Positions 46,624 through 57,544 of a stretch of 64,000 bases of DNA are shown piece by piece. The stretch covers positions 415,001 to 479,000 of the forward strand of contig JAIQDT010000169.1 of NCBI GenBank assembly GCA_021521415.1, read 5' to 3'. Origin of the DNA: Bidens hawaiensis (lineage: Eukaryota; Streptophyta; Magnoliopsida; Asterales; Asteraceae). Both the position numbers and the translations under genes were made by a program. Position 1 is the stretch's first letter, and every line of letters begins with the position of its first letter. Under the pieces are notes generated by a model, which saw only the letters and a list, made by a program, of their open reading frames with translations, made no database searches and was not told the DNA's origin.

Positions 46624-48540
46624 TTACTCGGGATTGATCATCCCATTCAGCTCAACAAGGTTTTGAAATCTAGTTTTGTCAAACGCTTTCGTGAACAAGT
46701 CAGCGAAATTATCTAACGTGTCAACCTTTTCGAGCACAATCAGTTTCTTCTCAGCACAATCCCGTATAAAATGATGACGAATGTCAATATGTTTAGTTTT
46801 ACTGTGCTTTACGGGATTGTTAGTTATTGAGATAGCAGCAGTGTTATCAATGCAAATAGGAGTAAGTGAGAAATTCAGACCATAATCGCGCAACTGTTGT
46901 TGAATCCAAAGAACCTGGGAGCAGCAGTTGGATGCTGCCATGTATTCTGCTTCACAGGTTGAAATTGCGACTGAGGTCTGCTTCTTGCATTGCCAGGACA
47001 CTAGTCTGCCACCAAGAAACTGACATTCACCTGTTGTTGACTTCCGACTCTGATTGCACCCTCCATAATCAGAATCTGTGTACGCGACTAGATCCAAGTC
47101 TCCTCCTCTCGAGTACCACAACCCCAGCTTCGGCTTGCCTTTGAGATACCGCAGTATCCTCTTCGCACCCTTCAAATGAGATTCTTTTGGGTTTGCCTGA
47201 AAGCGTGCACAAAGACAAACAGCAAACATTATATCAGGCCTAGAAGCAGTTAAGTACATTAAAGAACCTATAATTGCCCGATATTGGGTTGGGTCCACGT
47301 CTGCATCGTTGTCTGAATCAGCACCCAATTTGTGATTGACGCAGACTGGAGTATCATATGGAGTGTTGTCCTCCATCTTGAAGCGTTTGAGAACATCATG
47401 AACATACTTCGTCTGATGAATGAACATACCATCTTTCTTCTGATCAACCTGCAATCCTAAAAAGAAGGTTAGTTCACCCATAGCACTCATTTCAAATCTC
47501 TTCTTCATGACGGCCTCAAACTCCTGACACATGGCGACCTTTGATGCAGCAAAGATAATGTCGTCCACGTAGACTTGCACCAGTAGAAAGTCGCTCCCTT
47601 TTCTCTTGAAGAACAATGTGCTGTCAATCTTACCTCTTTCAAACTCATTCTCAAGCAAGTAATCGGATAACGTTGAGTACCAGGCACGAGGTGCCTGATG
47701 TAGTCCATACAGTGCTTTACTTAGCTTGTACACGTGATCGGGAAAGTCAGGGTCAGGAAAACCCGGAGGTTGCTCAACGTACACAACCTCATCGACTTTA
47801 CCATTTAGGAACGCACTCTTCACATCCAACTGAAAGACCTTCATCTCCTTATGAGCAGCAAATGCCAAAAACAGCCGAATGGCTTCCAATCTTGCCACAG
47901 GAGCAAATACCTCATTGTAATCAATCCCCTCTTGCTGATTAAAGCCTTTAACAACCAGCCTCGCCTTGTTCCTGATAACAATCCCTTTCTCATCTCTCTT
48001 GCATTTGAAGACCCATTTCGTGCCTATCGCATGCACATTCTTCGGTTTTTCAACCAAATTCCATACTTCCATTTTCTTAAACTGAGCTAACTCTTCTTGC
48101 ATGGCTTCGACCCACGAGCTGTCCTTAAGAGCCATTTGATAGTTCTTTGGTTCAATCTGGCTGATGAAGCAGGTGTACAAGCATTCGTTGATAATGCCCG
48201 TGTCTTTAATGCTTGTGTAAACACAGGTGTGCTCATTCAAGCTTTTTCTTGTTTGTACACCGGCGGACAGATCACCTATCACGTTCTCCAAAGGATGATC
48301 TTTGTGAATTCTCGTAGTAGGAACCGAACTGACATTCAGATTATCTTCAAAGTTCGAAGATAGCTCATCAATGGGTGATTGATGTTGAGAATGAAACGGA
48401 TTGATGAATTCCTCTTCAGTAGAGGCAGCAGGGGTATTGACAGCATTTGACGAGGAAGGCTGACATTCATCATACTGTGGTCGTTGCACCAAAGTGTCTT
48501 CCTCATCGCATATCATCTTCGTAGCAATTCTTTCCTCAAC
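46624..48540 (-). CDS. Copia reverse transcriptase and RNase H
   Basis: Open from just after the in-frame TAA at 48543-48541 to TAA at 46624; the first Met is at 48516, but translation would have to continue from upstream in the polyprotein. The RVT_2-type RT begins around [21 protein letters not shown], has [12 protein letters not shown] and [11 protein letters not shown], and the catalytic YVDDI at about residue 315. RNase H has YTDSDYGGC, a [13 protein letters not shown] block, [11 protein letters not shown] and KHIDIRHHF. All catalytic residues I know for the family are present, and there is no frameshift. It ends GMINPE. Confidence 0.96.
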   Translation of the reverse strand, partial: VEERIATKMICDEEDTLVQRPQYDECQPSSSNAVNTPAASTEEEFINPFHSQHQSPIDELSSNFEDNLNVSSVPTTRIHKDHPLENVIGDLSAGVQTRKSLNEHTCVYTSIKDTGIINECLYTCFISQIEPKNYQMALKDSSWVEAMQEELAQFKKMEVWNLVEKPKNVHAIGTKWVFKCKRDEKGIVIRNKARLVVKGFNQQEGIDYNEVFAPVARLEAIRLFLAFAAHKEMKVFQLDVKSAFLNGKVDEVVYVEQPPGFPDPDFPDHVYKLSKALYGLHQAPRAWYSTLSDYLLENEFERGKIDSTLFFKRKGSDFLLVQVYVDDIIFAASKVAMCQEFEAVMKKRFEMSAMGELTFFLGLQVDQKKDGMFIHQTKYVHDVLKRFKMEDNTPYDTPVCVNHKLGADSDNDADVDPTQYRAIIGSLMYLTASRPDIMFAVCLCARFQANPKESHLKGAKRILRYLKGKPKLGLWYSRGGDLDLVAYTDSDYGGCNQSRKSTTGECQFLGGRLVSWQCKKQTSVAISTCEAEYMAASNCCSQVLWIQQQLRDYGLNFSLTPICIDNTAAISITNNPVKHSKTKHIDIRHHFIRDCAEKKLIVLEKVDTLDNFADLFTKAFDKTRFQNLVELNGMINPE

Positions 48541-49947
48541 TTATGCAAAATCCAGATAAGGTATGTTAAAAGATTTTAAAAGTCTATCATAGTCGAAAAC
48601 CCCAGCGGGTCCCGTGCTTGGTTTTGGTGATTTGTAACTTGTGATATCAGTGTTACACACCACCTCAACCTTGCTGGTCGATGTATTAAAGACCCGTATG
48701 TTGGGAGTCCCAACAACGTATCCGACTAAGATTCCTTCGTCGGCTACTAGCCCAAATTTAGAATTGGTCTTTAATATCGAACACGGGGACCCGAATGGTT
48801 CAAGACCACTCAAGTTGGGCTTTCTCCCATGCATAAGTTCATAACAGGTTTTATTTAATCTTTTAACAGTTAACACTCTATTAAGGATATAACAGGCTGT
48901 TGCAACAGCTTCAGCCCAGAACACCACGGGAAGTTTCGAATCAGCCAGCATGGTTCTGGCTCCTTCAATTAAGGTTCTGTTCTTCCTCTCAGCCACTCCA
49001 TTTTGTTGCGGTGTATACGGTGCGCTGTATTGGTGTTCTATCCCCTTCTGTAAGCAGAAGATCTCCATCTCATAGTTCTTGAACTCAGTTCCATTGTCAC
49101 TCCTGATGAATTTAACCCGTTTCCCCATGATATTCTCAACCTTGGTAATCAAATTCTTTACCATCTGCACTGTTTCATCCTTTGACTTCAGGAAATATAC
49201 CCAGGAATATCGTGAGAAATCATCAGTGATCACCAAGCAGTAAGATGTTCCTCCTAGACTTTTTACATTCACGGGATCGAAGAGATCCATGTGAAGTAAT
49301 TCTAGGGTACTGACAATTGAATTGACCTTCTTGGTGAGATGGGATTTCTTGTGTTGCTTTCCCTTTTTGCATGATAAGCATTTGTCTTCAAGGTTGAAAT
49401 TCTTCAAGGGAACACCCAGCACAAGCCCATTTTTGACAAGGTAGTTCATTTTCCGAAGATGAATATGCCCCATTCTCCTATGCCACAACTCGGACTCCGA
49501 TTCAGTTGATTTTGACAGAAGACACGATTCTTCTGTGGCCATCTCAGTCGACCTCATATCCATAATACACGTATTCTTCACTCTTGGAGCCTTCATAACA
49601 ATCCAATTCTCTGGTATCTTGAAACCAAGATATAGCACGATCGCCTCATTCTTTGTAAAATGTACGGTGTACTCTTTGTCACAGATCTGCGAAACACTCA
49701 GCAGATTGTGCTTCAGTTCTTCAACAAAATTTACTTTCTCCAAAGTTATCTTTCCATTCGACACCGTCCCTATTCCTGTAATCCTTCCACCGCTCTCTCC
49801 TGCGAAACTCACTCTTCCTCCTTAAACAGGTTTCCAGTCGTGTAACAATTTCTTGTTACCTGTCATGTGCCGGGAACAGCCGCTATCCACAACCCATTGA
49901 TTGTTGGCAGCCCTGTTCAACTGTTCCTGCACGATTAAAGCAGATGA
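48541..49947 (-). CDS. Copia protease and integrase with internal TAA
   Basis: In the gag frame, after the gag stop, come WVVDSGCSRHMTGNKK (protease active site, near 49890) and an in-frame TAA at 49824-49822. Then the frame is open to TAA 48543-48541. The protease continues (NFVEELKHNLLSVSQICDK). The integrase has the HHCC finger (WHRRMGHIHLRKMNYL ... CLSCKKGKQHK) and the DDE core (HMDLFDPV, FIRSDNGTEF, PQQNGVAERKN). The TAA splits the protease just after its active-site strand. Confidence 0.94.
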
Positions 49948-52557
49948 TTAAAATCTGGGGACCCAAGACCGATTGGTCTTGGGTCGATACATCCCGTACC
50001 TTGGCTGTCCAAAGTTAGTATCATAATAATTTCTGTGAGTCCTAACAGGATACCTTCTTGTGGATTGTTTATGAGGCCATTCAAACCTTCGTGAATTAAA
50101 AGAATTATTACTTATGGTTTGGTTGTTAGCAGTGAAAAACTGAGATCTTTTTCTTTGAAAACCTGAATTAGACCAATTTCTGAATTTTGATGGGTTTTCA
50201 GTTTTAACATTTCCGTTAGTTCTATTCTCAGTTCTCGAAGGCCTCACATCTCTGAATCTCTGCTTCAGAGGGCAATCAGCAACTAGGTGTCCCAATTGAT
50301 TACATCTGAAACAACTCCTGTGTTCAACTTTCTTATCAAAAGTTGTCTTAGATGTTGAGGCTGTATTACTTCCCGTTTGTCTCACATATGGTGGGACATA
50401 CGGGTTTAGTGGAGACTTCTTTTCAGGTGTTTTATTTTTCTCTCCACTTTTTGGTAACACTTCCTCTTGTTTTGTCTCACTCGACTCAGATGTCTTGTCC
50501 GAGTTTGATGAGACAGGACTCGGAGCAGAAATCTTAACACTAGTAACAGGCTTACTTGTTTCGCCTTTACTAACTTCTGGTTCTTTAATCATTACTTTAA
50601 CCGGAACTGTCTGACCATAGTCAACATCGACAGATTTCTGATTACTAGGGTCATAAGTGTAATTATGATTGAAAGGTGGTGGAACTTCATGATAACCAAT
50701 TCCTCCCCTTTTTGGGGAACCTTGATCACTAACGAGGTGATCAAGTATAGCGGAGGAATTTCTGAATTGCTCAAGTTTCCTGTTAAGTTCCACCACTTTC
50801 ACATGGTGATCAGCTATCTGTTTATCCCTTTCAGCTATTAGTTTGGTTTTCTCTTCTAGAACTTCATAGCTAAGATCAATCACTTGAATTTTTTCAGCAA
50901 GCTTTGCTTTAAGACTTTTAATATCTTTCTCACTAGCTTTAATTTTTACTTTGTAACTATTTTCTCTAGCTTTAGTGAAATGATGATCTTCTTTTAATGT
51001 TTTAAATTGCGCATCCAAACTAACAAACTGATCAGTTATAGTTGTCAGTTGTTCAGACAGATGTTCACACTTAGTACAAGGGAGTTCGGTACTTACCTTG
51101 GAGAGCTGGTCTGCCACATCTGCCATGTAAGCTTCATTTTCGCCAGTTCCCTTCTCACTATCTGCAGTTTCGATGTTTGCCAAATTGGCCTGTTCAAATA
51201 CTTCTTCAACATGCAGATTCCAGTTGTACTCCTCATTCTGTCTGGAAATCATGGCTCTATAGTCATTACCACTACCACTCTGCTGTGTAGATCTGTTTTG
51301 ACTGCGTTCTACACGTTCATTTTTGCACTCTTTTGCAAAGTGGCCATTCTGCTGACAGTTGTAACCGCGAACCTTCGACTTATCAAAACCTGGCCACTCA
51401 CCGACAAACTTCCTGCCAGTCTTCTTCATGAACCTCTTAACCCTTCTCACAATCATAGCCATCTGCCACTGCAGATCCATCTCCTCCAGATCATCAGCAT
51501 TGATCTGATCATAGTCTTCATCCAAAATTGCAGGATCAACAATCTTACCCTGAATGTAATTCTCATACGAAGCAATAAAAGATGCATAGAGAGCAAACTG
51601 CTGTTTAGCAGATTTAACACTCATGGGCATCTTCGAGTAGTTGTTGTTTGAAACACTTGGGGAAAAACTACTCTTGGTCGCTTGAGGTTGAGAAGCATTT
51701 GATCCTCCAGCTACAAAGCACACATCACCGTTCATGTTGAGAGATACATGTCCTTCATGTGTTGAGCTAGCGCCTGACTCTCCCTTAGAGTAATAAGCAG
51801 ATGATTCAGTTTTCGAACTTGATCCTGAGTTAACCTTTGCACCATACATACCCGGATCTTGAACCTGATCGGTAGGTGTCTCCTTTCGTACCATGTTCAG
51901 TTCAAACGTTCTTAGCTTGTTAACTGCTGTCTCCAGGTCATAGTCAGCAAAGTCTTTATCTTCTCTCATCAACACAGTATACATCTCCCATTTCGGTGGG
52001 AGAGCATCAAGAAGCTTTTCAACAATCTCATCTTCTTTGTAAACAATTGAATAGTTGCTGAGTTCAGTCATCAGATGATAATATCTAGTGATGATATCAT
52101 CAAGTGATTCATTTTTCAGATACTTGAAGACCGAGAATTGGGTTTTTAGAAGTTTAATCTTCGATGCACGAATTCCCACATTGCCCTCAAACCGGTTTTC
52201 AAGTGCTTCCCAAAGCTCTCTGGCAGTTTTATACTTTCTGAAAGTGTGCAGAATCTCTTGTGGAAGAGCCATTGTAATTGCTGCATGAGCTTTGCTTTCG
52301 GCCTCATACATTTTCTTCTCTTCTTCTTCCATCTCTTTGTATTTCTTGATCTGATCACGACCCTCATACTCAGTAGTAGGTGGAATGTAACCATCTTGTA
52401 TGCACACCCACATCTTAGCATCTTGGTACTTGACATATTGTTCAAAACGATCTTTCCACGCTACATAATCGGTTTTCTTAAGCATCTTCGGTGCCTTTGT
52501 AGCCGAACCCGCTTCCACTTCCATCTTAACTAGTTCCGTAATGTTTATTGAAGACAT
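49948..52557 (-). CDS. Copia Gag (869 residues)
   Basis: ATG at 52557, TAA at 49950-49948. The capsid region of the copia UBN2 type is at residues 1-230 (KMLKKTDYVAWKDRFEQYVK, ALPQEILHTFRKYKTARELW, LLDALPPKWEMYTVLM). The first zinc knuckle (about residues 396-408) reads GYNCQQNGHFAKEC, so its first Cys is Gly. A long coiled coil (about residues 500-620, TTITDQFVSLDAQFKTL ... IAERDKQIADHHVKVVEL) follows. The second CCHC knuckle CFRCNQLGHLVADC (about 749-762) is intact. A basic Arg/Asn-rich tail ends VPRF. It is longer than most copia Gags because of the coiled-coil insert. It packages the element RNA in cytoplasmic particles. Confidence 0.95.
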   Translation of the reverse strand: MSSINITELVKMEVEAGSATKAPKMLKKTDYVAWKDRFEQYVKYQDAKMWVCIQDGYIPPTTEYEGRDQIKKYKEMEEEEKKMYEAESKAHAAITMALPQEILHTFRKYKTARELWEALENRFEGNVGIRASKIKLLKTQFSVFKYLKNESLDDIITRYYHLMTELSNYSIVYKEDEIVEKLLDALPPKWEMYTVLMREDKDFADYDLETAVNKLRTFELNMVRKETPTDQVQDPGMYGAKVNSGSSSKTESSAYYSKGESGASSTHEGHVSLNMNGDVCFVAGGSNASQPQATKSSFSPSVSNNNYSKMPMSVKSAKQQFALYASFIASYENYIQGKIVDPAILDEDYDQINADDLEEMDLQWQMAMIVRRVKRFMKKTGRKFVGEWPGFDKSKVRGYNCQQNGHFAKECKNERVERSQNRSTQQSGSGNDYRAMISRQNEEYNWNLHVEEVFEQANLANIETADSEKGTGENEAYMADVADQLSKVSTELPCTKCEHLSEQLTTITDQFVSLDAQFKTLKEDHHFTKARENSYKVKIKASEKDIKSLKAKLAEKIQVIDLSYEVLEEKTKLIAERDKQIADHHVKVVELNRKLEQFRNSSAILDHLVSDQGSPKRGGIGYHEVPPPFNHNYTYDPSNQKSVDVDYGQTVPVKVMIKEPEVSKGETSKPVTSVKISAPSPVSSNSDKTSESSETKQEEVLPKSGEKNKTPEKKSPLNPYVPPYVRQTGSNTASTSKTTFDKKVEHRSCFRCNQLGHLVADCPLKQRFRDVRPSRTENRTNGNVKTENPSKFRNWSNSGFQRKRSQFFTANNQTISNNSFNSRRFEWPHKQSTRRYPVRTHRNYYDTNFGQPRYGMYRPKTNRSWVPRF

Positions 52558-52599
52558 CTTTCACGAAACCCAAAGAAACTCGAAAAATAAAAAATTTTA

Positions 52600-52860
52600 T
52601 TTTAAATAGTACTGTAGGCGATGTTGTGGATAACTTCGCTTAAGTCTGAACTTCGCTGATTCTTTAAATTCGCCTGATTCGGCGAAGTTGTGAATAACTT
52701 CGCTTGAGGTAAGCGAACTTGTGAAGTAGGCGAAGTTATGGGTAACTTCGCTTGAGATAAGCGAACTTGAGAAGGTAGGCGAAGTTGTGGATAACTTCGC
52801 TTAACCTTATATCTTCGCTGAAACCCTACGAACAGTGACGGCAACTTCGCCTGATGAACA
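52600..52860. repeat. AACTTCGC word cluster in the 5' leader of the young copia
   Basis: About ten copies of GCGAAGTT/AACTTCGC or variants lie between the 5' LTR and gag, mostly as facing pairs of the form GGCGAAGTTGTGGATAACTT followed by CGCTT. These can form stem-loops in the leader RNA, near where packaging and dimer signals are expected. Confidence 0.9.
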
Positions 52861-53037
52861 CGATGAATATGCAGGTTTGATTTCTGGATTTTACGAGGTT
52901 TGTGAAGGTGTTATGGGTTGTTTATGATTGTAGGAGGTGAGTAGGACACAAAAACTCAGAAAACTCGTCCCGCGAATAGTCGAACGGAACGATTTCTACA
53001 CCCGCGTGATAATCCCGAACCACACAATCGAGCAAAA

Positions 53038-53049
53038 GCTCTGATACCA
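53038..53049 (-). promoter_or_regulatory. Primer-binding site of the young copia
   Basis: The minus strand reads TGGTATCAGAGC two bases inside the 5' LTR border, the standard copia initiator-Met tRNA match. Confidence 0.92.
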
Positions 53050-53051
53050 AT

Positions 53052-53463
53052 TGTAGGTTCCCAGCCGGATCTACACGAGATATCGCGTTCTACCTAGGTG
53101 CGGAATCCCTACGTAAGACGTTACGAGTATAGAAAACGATACGAGCTAACACACGATACGATAATCAAACACACGTTGTATTCCAACCGTAAACACGTGA
53201 TACTATGATCACTGAATACAAACTCTCTCGAACTCGAATGACAACTTCTGTAAAATCAATTAAACAACTGCCGTAACCTAGCAGAATATATAGGCGACAA
53301 CTTCGCCTGGTAAGTTCAGGCGAAGTTGTTCCTAACTTCGCTTGTTCCACAAGTTCGCCTATAACTAGCGAACTTGTGATAACTTCGCTTACATACAAAA
53401 CTCAAATCTAACTAACACGATTACAGACACTCGACACTGAACTACTGACATCATGCACCAACA
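53052..53463 (-). mobile_element. 5' LTR of the young copia
   Basis: 412 bp, identical by eye to the 3' LTR except at two sites. TATA-like sequence near 53292-53284 (minus strand). Confidence 0.96.
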
Positions 53464-53674
53464 ATATATATATTAGTTATTAACATATATATTTGTTTAA
53501 AGTTTTATAATTATAAAGGGTTTCAAAATAAAATACTTAAATTTTATCTCGTTAATTAATGTATTAACATATAGTATAACAAGACATATTATAAAAGATC
53601 ATATTTTATATAAATATTATCATTTATTATTTATCCTTTATTATTTTTACTTATAAAGAAACCTTTACTAAATA

Positions 53675-53678
53675 GTGA

Positions 53679-53716
<38 letters not shown>

Positions 53717-53721
53717 ATATA
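53675..53721. repeat. (TA)n tract in the 5' LTR of the gag-only element
   Basis: Nearly pure AT dinucleotides with one TTTA interruption. The sister LTR has a shorter, uninterrupted run at about 58811-58845. Confidence 0.9.
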
Positions 53722-54757
53722 AACTTTAACAAATCAATAATATTTTAAAGATTTATTTTATTTATAAAATATTTTTATATATTAAATATTATAATATACT
53801 TTTAAACAGATAAATAAACTAATAATATTTTTAAGGATGTGTTTTACTTATATAATACTATAATATACTTTATTTATAATTTAAAAACCTAATAATTTTT
53901 CATATATACTTTTATATAGAATAAAATATTATATTAGTTATAAGTAAAAAGAATATAATATGGCTTAATGATAATTATAAGTATCAAGCTTTCTTATCGA
54001 TCTGGTTCATTAACTTAGTTTTCTTAATAATTCTACTATCTTTATTAGGCTTTATCGTCAACACGTGCTCCGCAATCATCAATCTTAATATTCCCTTTTC
54101 AATTTTGTTCGTCTGTCGAGGTGAGTACCACATTCCCCTATTTTACTTGTTTCCACGTTTTGGGGACATATGCGTAAATATACTTTTCACGTATACTTAT
54201 ACTAAAAACTGTAACTATTGTCTTATGTGTTAACAACTTATACCTTAATTGTTTATGTTCTTATTTGCTTTGTATGCTTTCGCATTCAGAGAGGTCCAAC
54301 ATAATCTCAGTTTAGTATGATCATACGCCAGTCTTTAGCCTTTGTGCTTCTCGACATCTCAGTTATACTTGCTCATTTGGTTATGTTGTTATTCTCATAT
54401 GACTTGTTGCAACTATATATTTTTGTTATATACTATATGTACATTTAAACTGGTGTGTTGCTCACTCAACTTTGTGTTGAAAAACTATATTATTTTCAAC
54501 GCATATGCAGGTTATCGTGTGACGTGATTATCAAGATTGTTTGAAGCAACTTAGGATGCATATTAGAGAAAAAATACAAGAACTTAATTTTGGATGTTTA
54601 ATGTAATTGTTTATTTATAACTTTGATGTACATGAATATTTGTTTGAAATTAATAAATAGATATTAAAACCTATAATGTTGCATGATAGTAACCTTGAGA
54701 GCTGTGATAATCTGTTCGCGCCCCGGCATTTCCGCGGTAGGTTGGGGTGTGACAGAT

Positions 54758-54770
54758 TGGTATCTGAGCC
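54758..54770 (+). promoter_or_regulatory. Primer-binding site of the gag-only element
   Basis: TGGTATCTGAGCC starts three bases after the 5' LTR end; it is an initiator-Met-like site with one difference from TGGTATCAGAGC. Confidence 0.75.
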
Positions 54771-56001
54771 GAAGGTTTAAGATAGGTCGTTAGAAATTGC
54801 CTTAGACACATGTTTAGGAGCCCTATGCGTGCCTATCTGTTTGCCTTTATGTGTTTAATTTTAAATTGTTTACAGCTTTCATTGATAATTATTTATTAAT
54901 TTTTGTATTGTTATACACACACACACACAAACTCCGAGGCTATGCCTCAACATTCAAATAAAACGGTTCAAAAATTAGATTGCTTTTATTTTCGGGAAAT
55001 TCCTTAAGAATTCCCACCTGTTGTTTTCACTCGTACACCTTATGGCTAAGTTATGTGGCATGTCCCTGTGATAGATGAAAAGGGAAGAGAAACTGTGAGT
55101 TGGGCACTGGCAAAACGGTTCCAAGAACCAAGGGTAAGACGCTATTCCTTACCTAGGTGATAACCTGACCACAGTACTTAATCCTAAGGACCCGAGCGAG
55201 ATCCATAAATGCCATAAGACCGACACCTTAGGTTAATTTTAACCGAATTCATGGTGATTCGTGGCTAAACTTGGTTTTCCCGATTATTGTGTATCGTTAT
55301 TTAAATGGTTAGTTGGGTGAAAAATCCATGGAACCCATGGGCACTCCTACTATTCATTTCTTAACTTGATTTCATATTTTTGTTGGAGTAATCAACGTGG
55401 TGATTCACAAGATTCTTCGACTACCCATATTTATTTCGATAGTTCGTTATTTAGTTTGGTCGGTTAAAACGCCGTGTAACGCTCATTGGGCCGACAAACT
55501 TCATTGCATTGTTAATTCGTTAATTAGTTGGGACAATCAAATTGCCATGTAACGCTCATGGGCTGTCCAACTCAGTTGTTTTTCGTGAGTTCGTTGGGCC
55601 ATTCAAATTGCCATGGAAAGCTCATGGGAGGCCAACATCCACAATTTATATTTCGTTAGTTTATTGTAAACTTAATAATCTAAATTTTAAACTGGCTTAA
55701 CTCCTCATGTAGTCGTCACACATTAATCATATTGACTACATCATTTAACAACTATTTACGCTATGTACCCCCCCCCCTCATCTTATAATCTTTCACATTT
55801 AATCCTTATAACGCAAATCTCTTTACTTCTCAAGGAAACGTTATCATAAGTTATCTATATACTTAACCATCTTATTAATCTATTGACTTCCTCAATTTAA
55901 CCTTCATCTTATAAATCCTCATTTTTGGTCCCTATAGAAAGTCTCATCCAAGAAACCAACGTTATCCTCGACATCAATCCTTTGATTCTCACGACCACCG
56001 T
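54771..56001 (+). other. Leader of the gag-only element
   Basis: 1.2 kb without a credible ORF. It contains a three-copy repeat (55450-55640), a (CA)n run near 54916, and a C10 run at 55768-55777. Confidence 0.65.
55450..55640. repeat. Three-copy repeat in the gag-only leader
   Basis: Three units of about 65-80 bp share the order TTAGTTGG...AATTGCCATG(T/G)AA(C/A)GCTCATGGG...CCAAC. CCATG and CATGG, and GGGCC and GGCC halves, allow each unit to fold back on itself. Confidence 0.75.
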
Positions 56002-56580
56002 ATGGCTGCATGTATCGCCAAAGAGATAGCCGCTGCGATCCCTAGGATAGTGACACAAATTCAAAACATCAACGCAACCAATTCAACTTTTCCCGCTAAT
56101 TCCTCTGCTAGTGACTACAAACCATCTACCTCCACTCATCCTCACAACAAGAAACGTAAGATCCTTACTGCAACAAATCCTACCCACCCGCAAGTCTCCT
56201 CAAACAGGAAACCTTACCTCGGTCCTTTTCCGTCATGCTCCATTTGTAAATATCATCACTCGGTTAGATCCTTATGCCGTCACTGCATCCAATGTAACCA
56301 TTATGGTCATCTTGTTAACACCTGCCGTGTCCCGCCTACTGCACAAGCTGTTCCGCAACAACCTACCCCTCATGCTCAACCTGGTGTTCCTAATACCCAT
56401 GTTTTCTACCATTATGGAAACCCAGATCACCTCCGTAATGCGTGCCCTCAACTTACTCAAGCTCCTCAAAGCCCAATATACGACTATACCGTACTACTTG
56501 GCCCATGCTTACCAAGCTCAAACCCCATCAACCTCATGTCTCTCAAGCTCCTCCCATCAATCAAGGTCACCCTTACTTAA
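56002..56580 (+). CDS. Truncated Gag with zinc knuckles (gag-only element)
   Basis: 193 codons from ATG 56002. The start (MAACIAKEIAAAIPRIVTQI) resembles the N-terminus of Tekay Gag, but the capsid domain is missing. A Ser/Thr/Asn-rich linker leads into a knuckle region: CSICKYHHSV, then a complete CCHC knuckle CIQCNHYGHLVNTC, then a degenerate second knuckle FYHYGNPDHLRNAC with both leading Cys lost. No protease or RT follows. A nucleocapsid-like RNA-binding remnant is the likely identity; whether it is expressed is unknown. Confidence 0.75.
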   Translation: MAACIAKEIAAAIPRIVTQIQNINATNSTFPANSSASDYKPSTSTHPHNKKRKILTATNPTHPQVSSNRKPYLGPFPSCSICKYHHSVRSLCRHCIQCNHYGHLVNTCRVPPTAQAVPQQPTPHAQPGVPNTHVFYHYGNPDHLRNACPQLTQAPQSPIYDYTVLLGPCLPSSNPINLMSLKLLPSIKVTLT

Positions 56581-57544
56581 CCCAACACTACTAAACCTCG
56601 CAACTACAAGCTCAAGTTTACCCGACATATTTCCACCAAACAACCCTCTTGCAAACCGTTCAAGCTCCAGTTTTCCAGGCAATGCTGAATCAATTTACCT
56701 CAACTGCTCCTACTCCTACGACTCCTCATGGTGCCTGAATTCTCGTTTATTAAGCTACTCAACGATATTGAAGACCCTTGCCGTTCCCTTCATCAATCTT
56801 AAATTATTTTGTCTTTTCTTAATTACGTATTGTAATGCCTCTTTATGACTTTGAATTATTTCCCCATTTGAACTATTTATCTTCTATCTCTTGAATAAAG
56901 TCCATTTTTTTAAAAATGATTGTTTATTAAAGCTTACTTCTATCTTATTTCTTTACCTTCATTAATCTTAACTATATATTTAAGCTATCCCTTCTTAAAC
57001 TTTAAATACTTTTATCTTTCCGTTAAAATTCGTCTTTAAATTTCTTTGCTTTATTAAAATTTACTGCAACGTTTGAAATCATTTTATACATTGGTGACTT
57101 TCTAGTGCTTTAAATTAAAACTCCTTAAAACTTTTGTTTCCCCAAAGTCATGTTTTTAATCAAACGTTTTGTAAATCCACACGATGGGACGAATCATGTG
57201 GACCATCTGACGATGGAAATAATTATGGTCCGGAACATAATTATCAAAATCCTCGCATGGAAATCATGATGCGTAAGATTGTGTGTCATAATATAGAATT
57301 GAGAATGGTTGGAATGACGGTACAAATGTAAAGATGATAAGGACATGGTGGATACGCCGCTGGTACATCCTATATATAAGTGCCCTTATTGAATTTGCAT
57401 TTGAAGCGTTATTTTAACTATTCAAAGTTCGGTGTTATGATAAATTTTAAAATTTTATTTTAAAATTTTCTTTTCCTCAAACTTTAATGGTGTTGTTATA
57501 GTATTCTTTAATTTCGGGACGAAATTTCCTAAAGTATGGGTGAC
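56581..57544 (+). other. 3' interior of the gag-only element
   Basis: No gene recognised. It ends with TTCGGGACGAAATTTCC and AAAGTATGGGTGAC, the purine-rich end typical of Tekay-like elements, directly before the 3' LTR. Confidence 0.65.

Larger units (their letters stand above)
41191..53463 (-). mobile_element. Young Ty1/copia retrotransposon with an extra ORF
   Basis: Two 412-bp LTRs differ at two positions by eye. TSD is ATATA (41186-41190 and 53464-53468). PBS and polypurine tract are in place. The order on the minus strand is gag, protease-integrase, RT-RNase H, a 2-kb spacer and a 957-residue extra ORF. Gag through RNase H is one frame broken by three TAA codons (49950, 49824, 48543). 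It inserted into a (TA)n run of the host LTR; the sister LTR near 58590 shows the empty site. Confidence 0.96.
36942..54754 (+). mobile_element. 5' LTR of the gag-only element (interrupted twice)
   Basis: Own parts are 36942-37695, 40883-41190 and 53464-54754. Removing the solo LTR and the copia with one TSD copy each gives about 2343 bp, matching the 3' LTR (2333 bp). It ends GGGGTGTGACA before the PBS. Confidence 0.88.

Noticed and set aside
52600..52860. Heat-shock elements (GAANNTTC) as explanation of the GCGAAGTT/AACTTCGC words
   Set aside because: The GAA and TTC halves are not spaced by two bases in a regular alternating way; the centre of the word is CG-containing and spacing varies.
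56111..56848. Long second-frame ORF overlapping the truncated Gag
   Set aside because: The knuckle motifs are in the other frame; this frame is Ser/Thr/Leu-rich and shows no domain.
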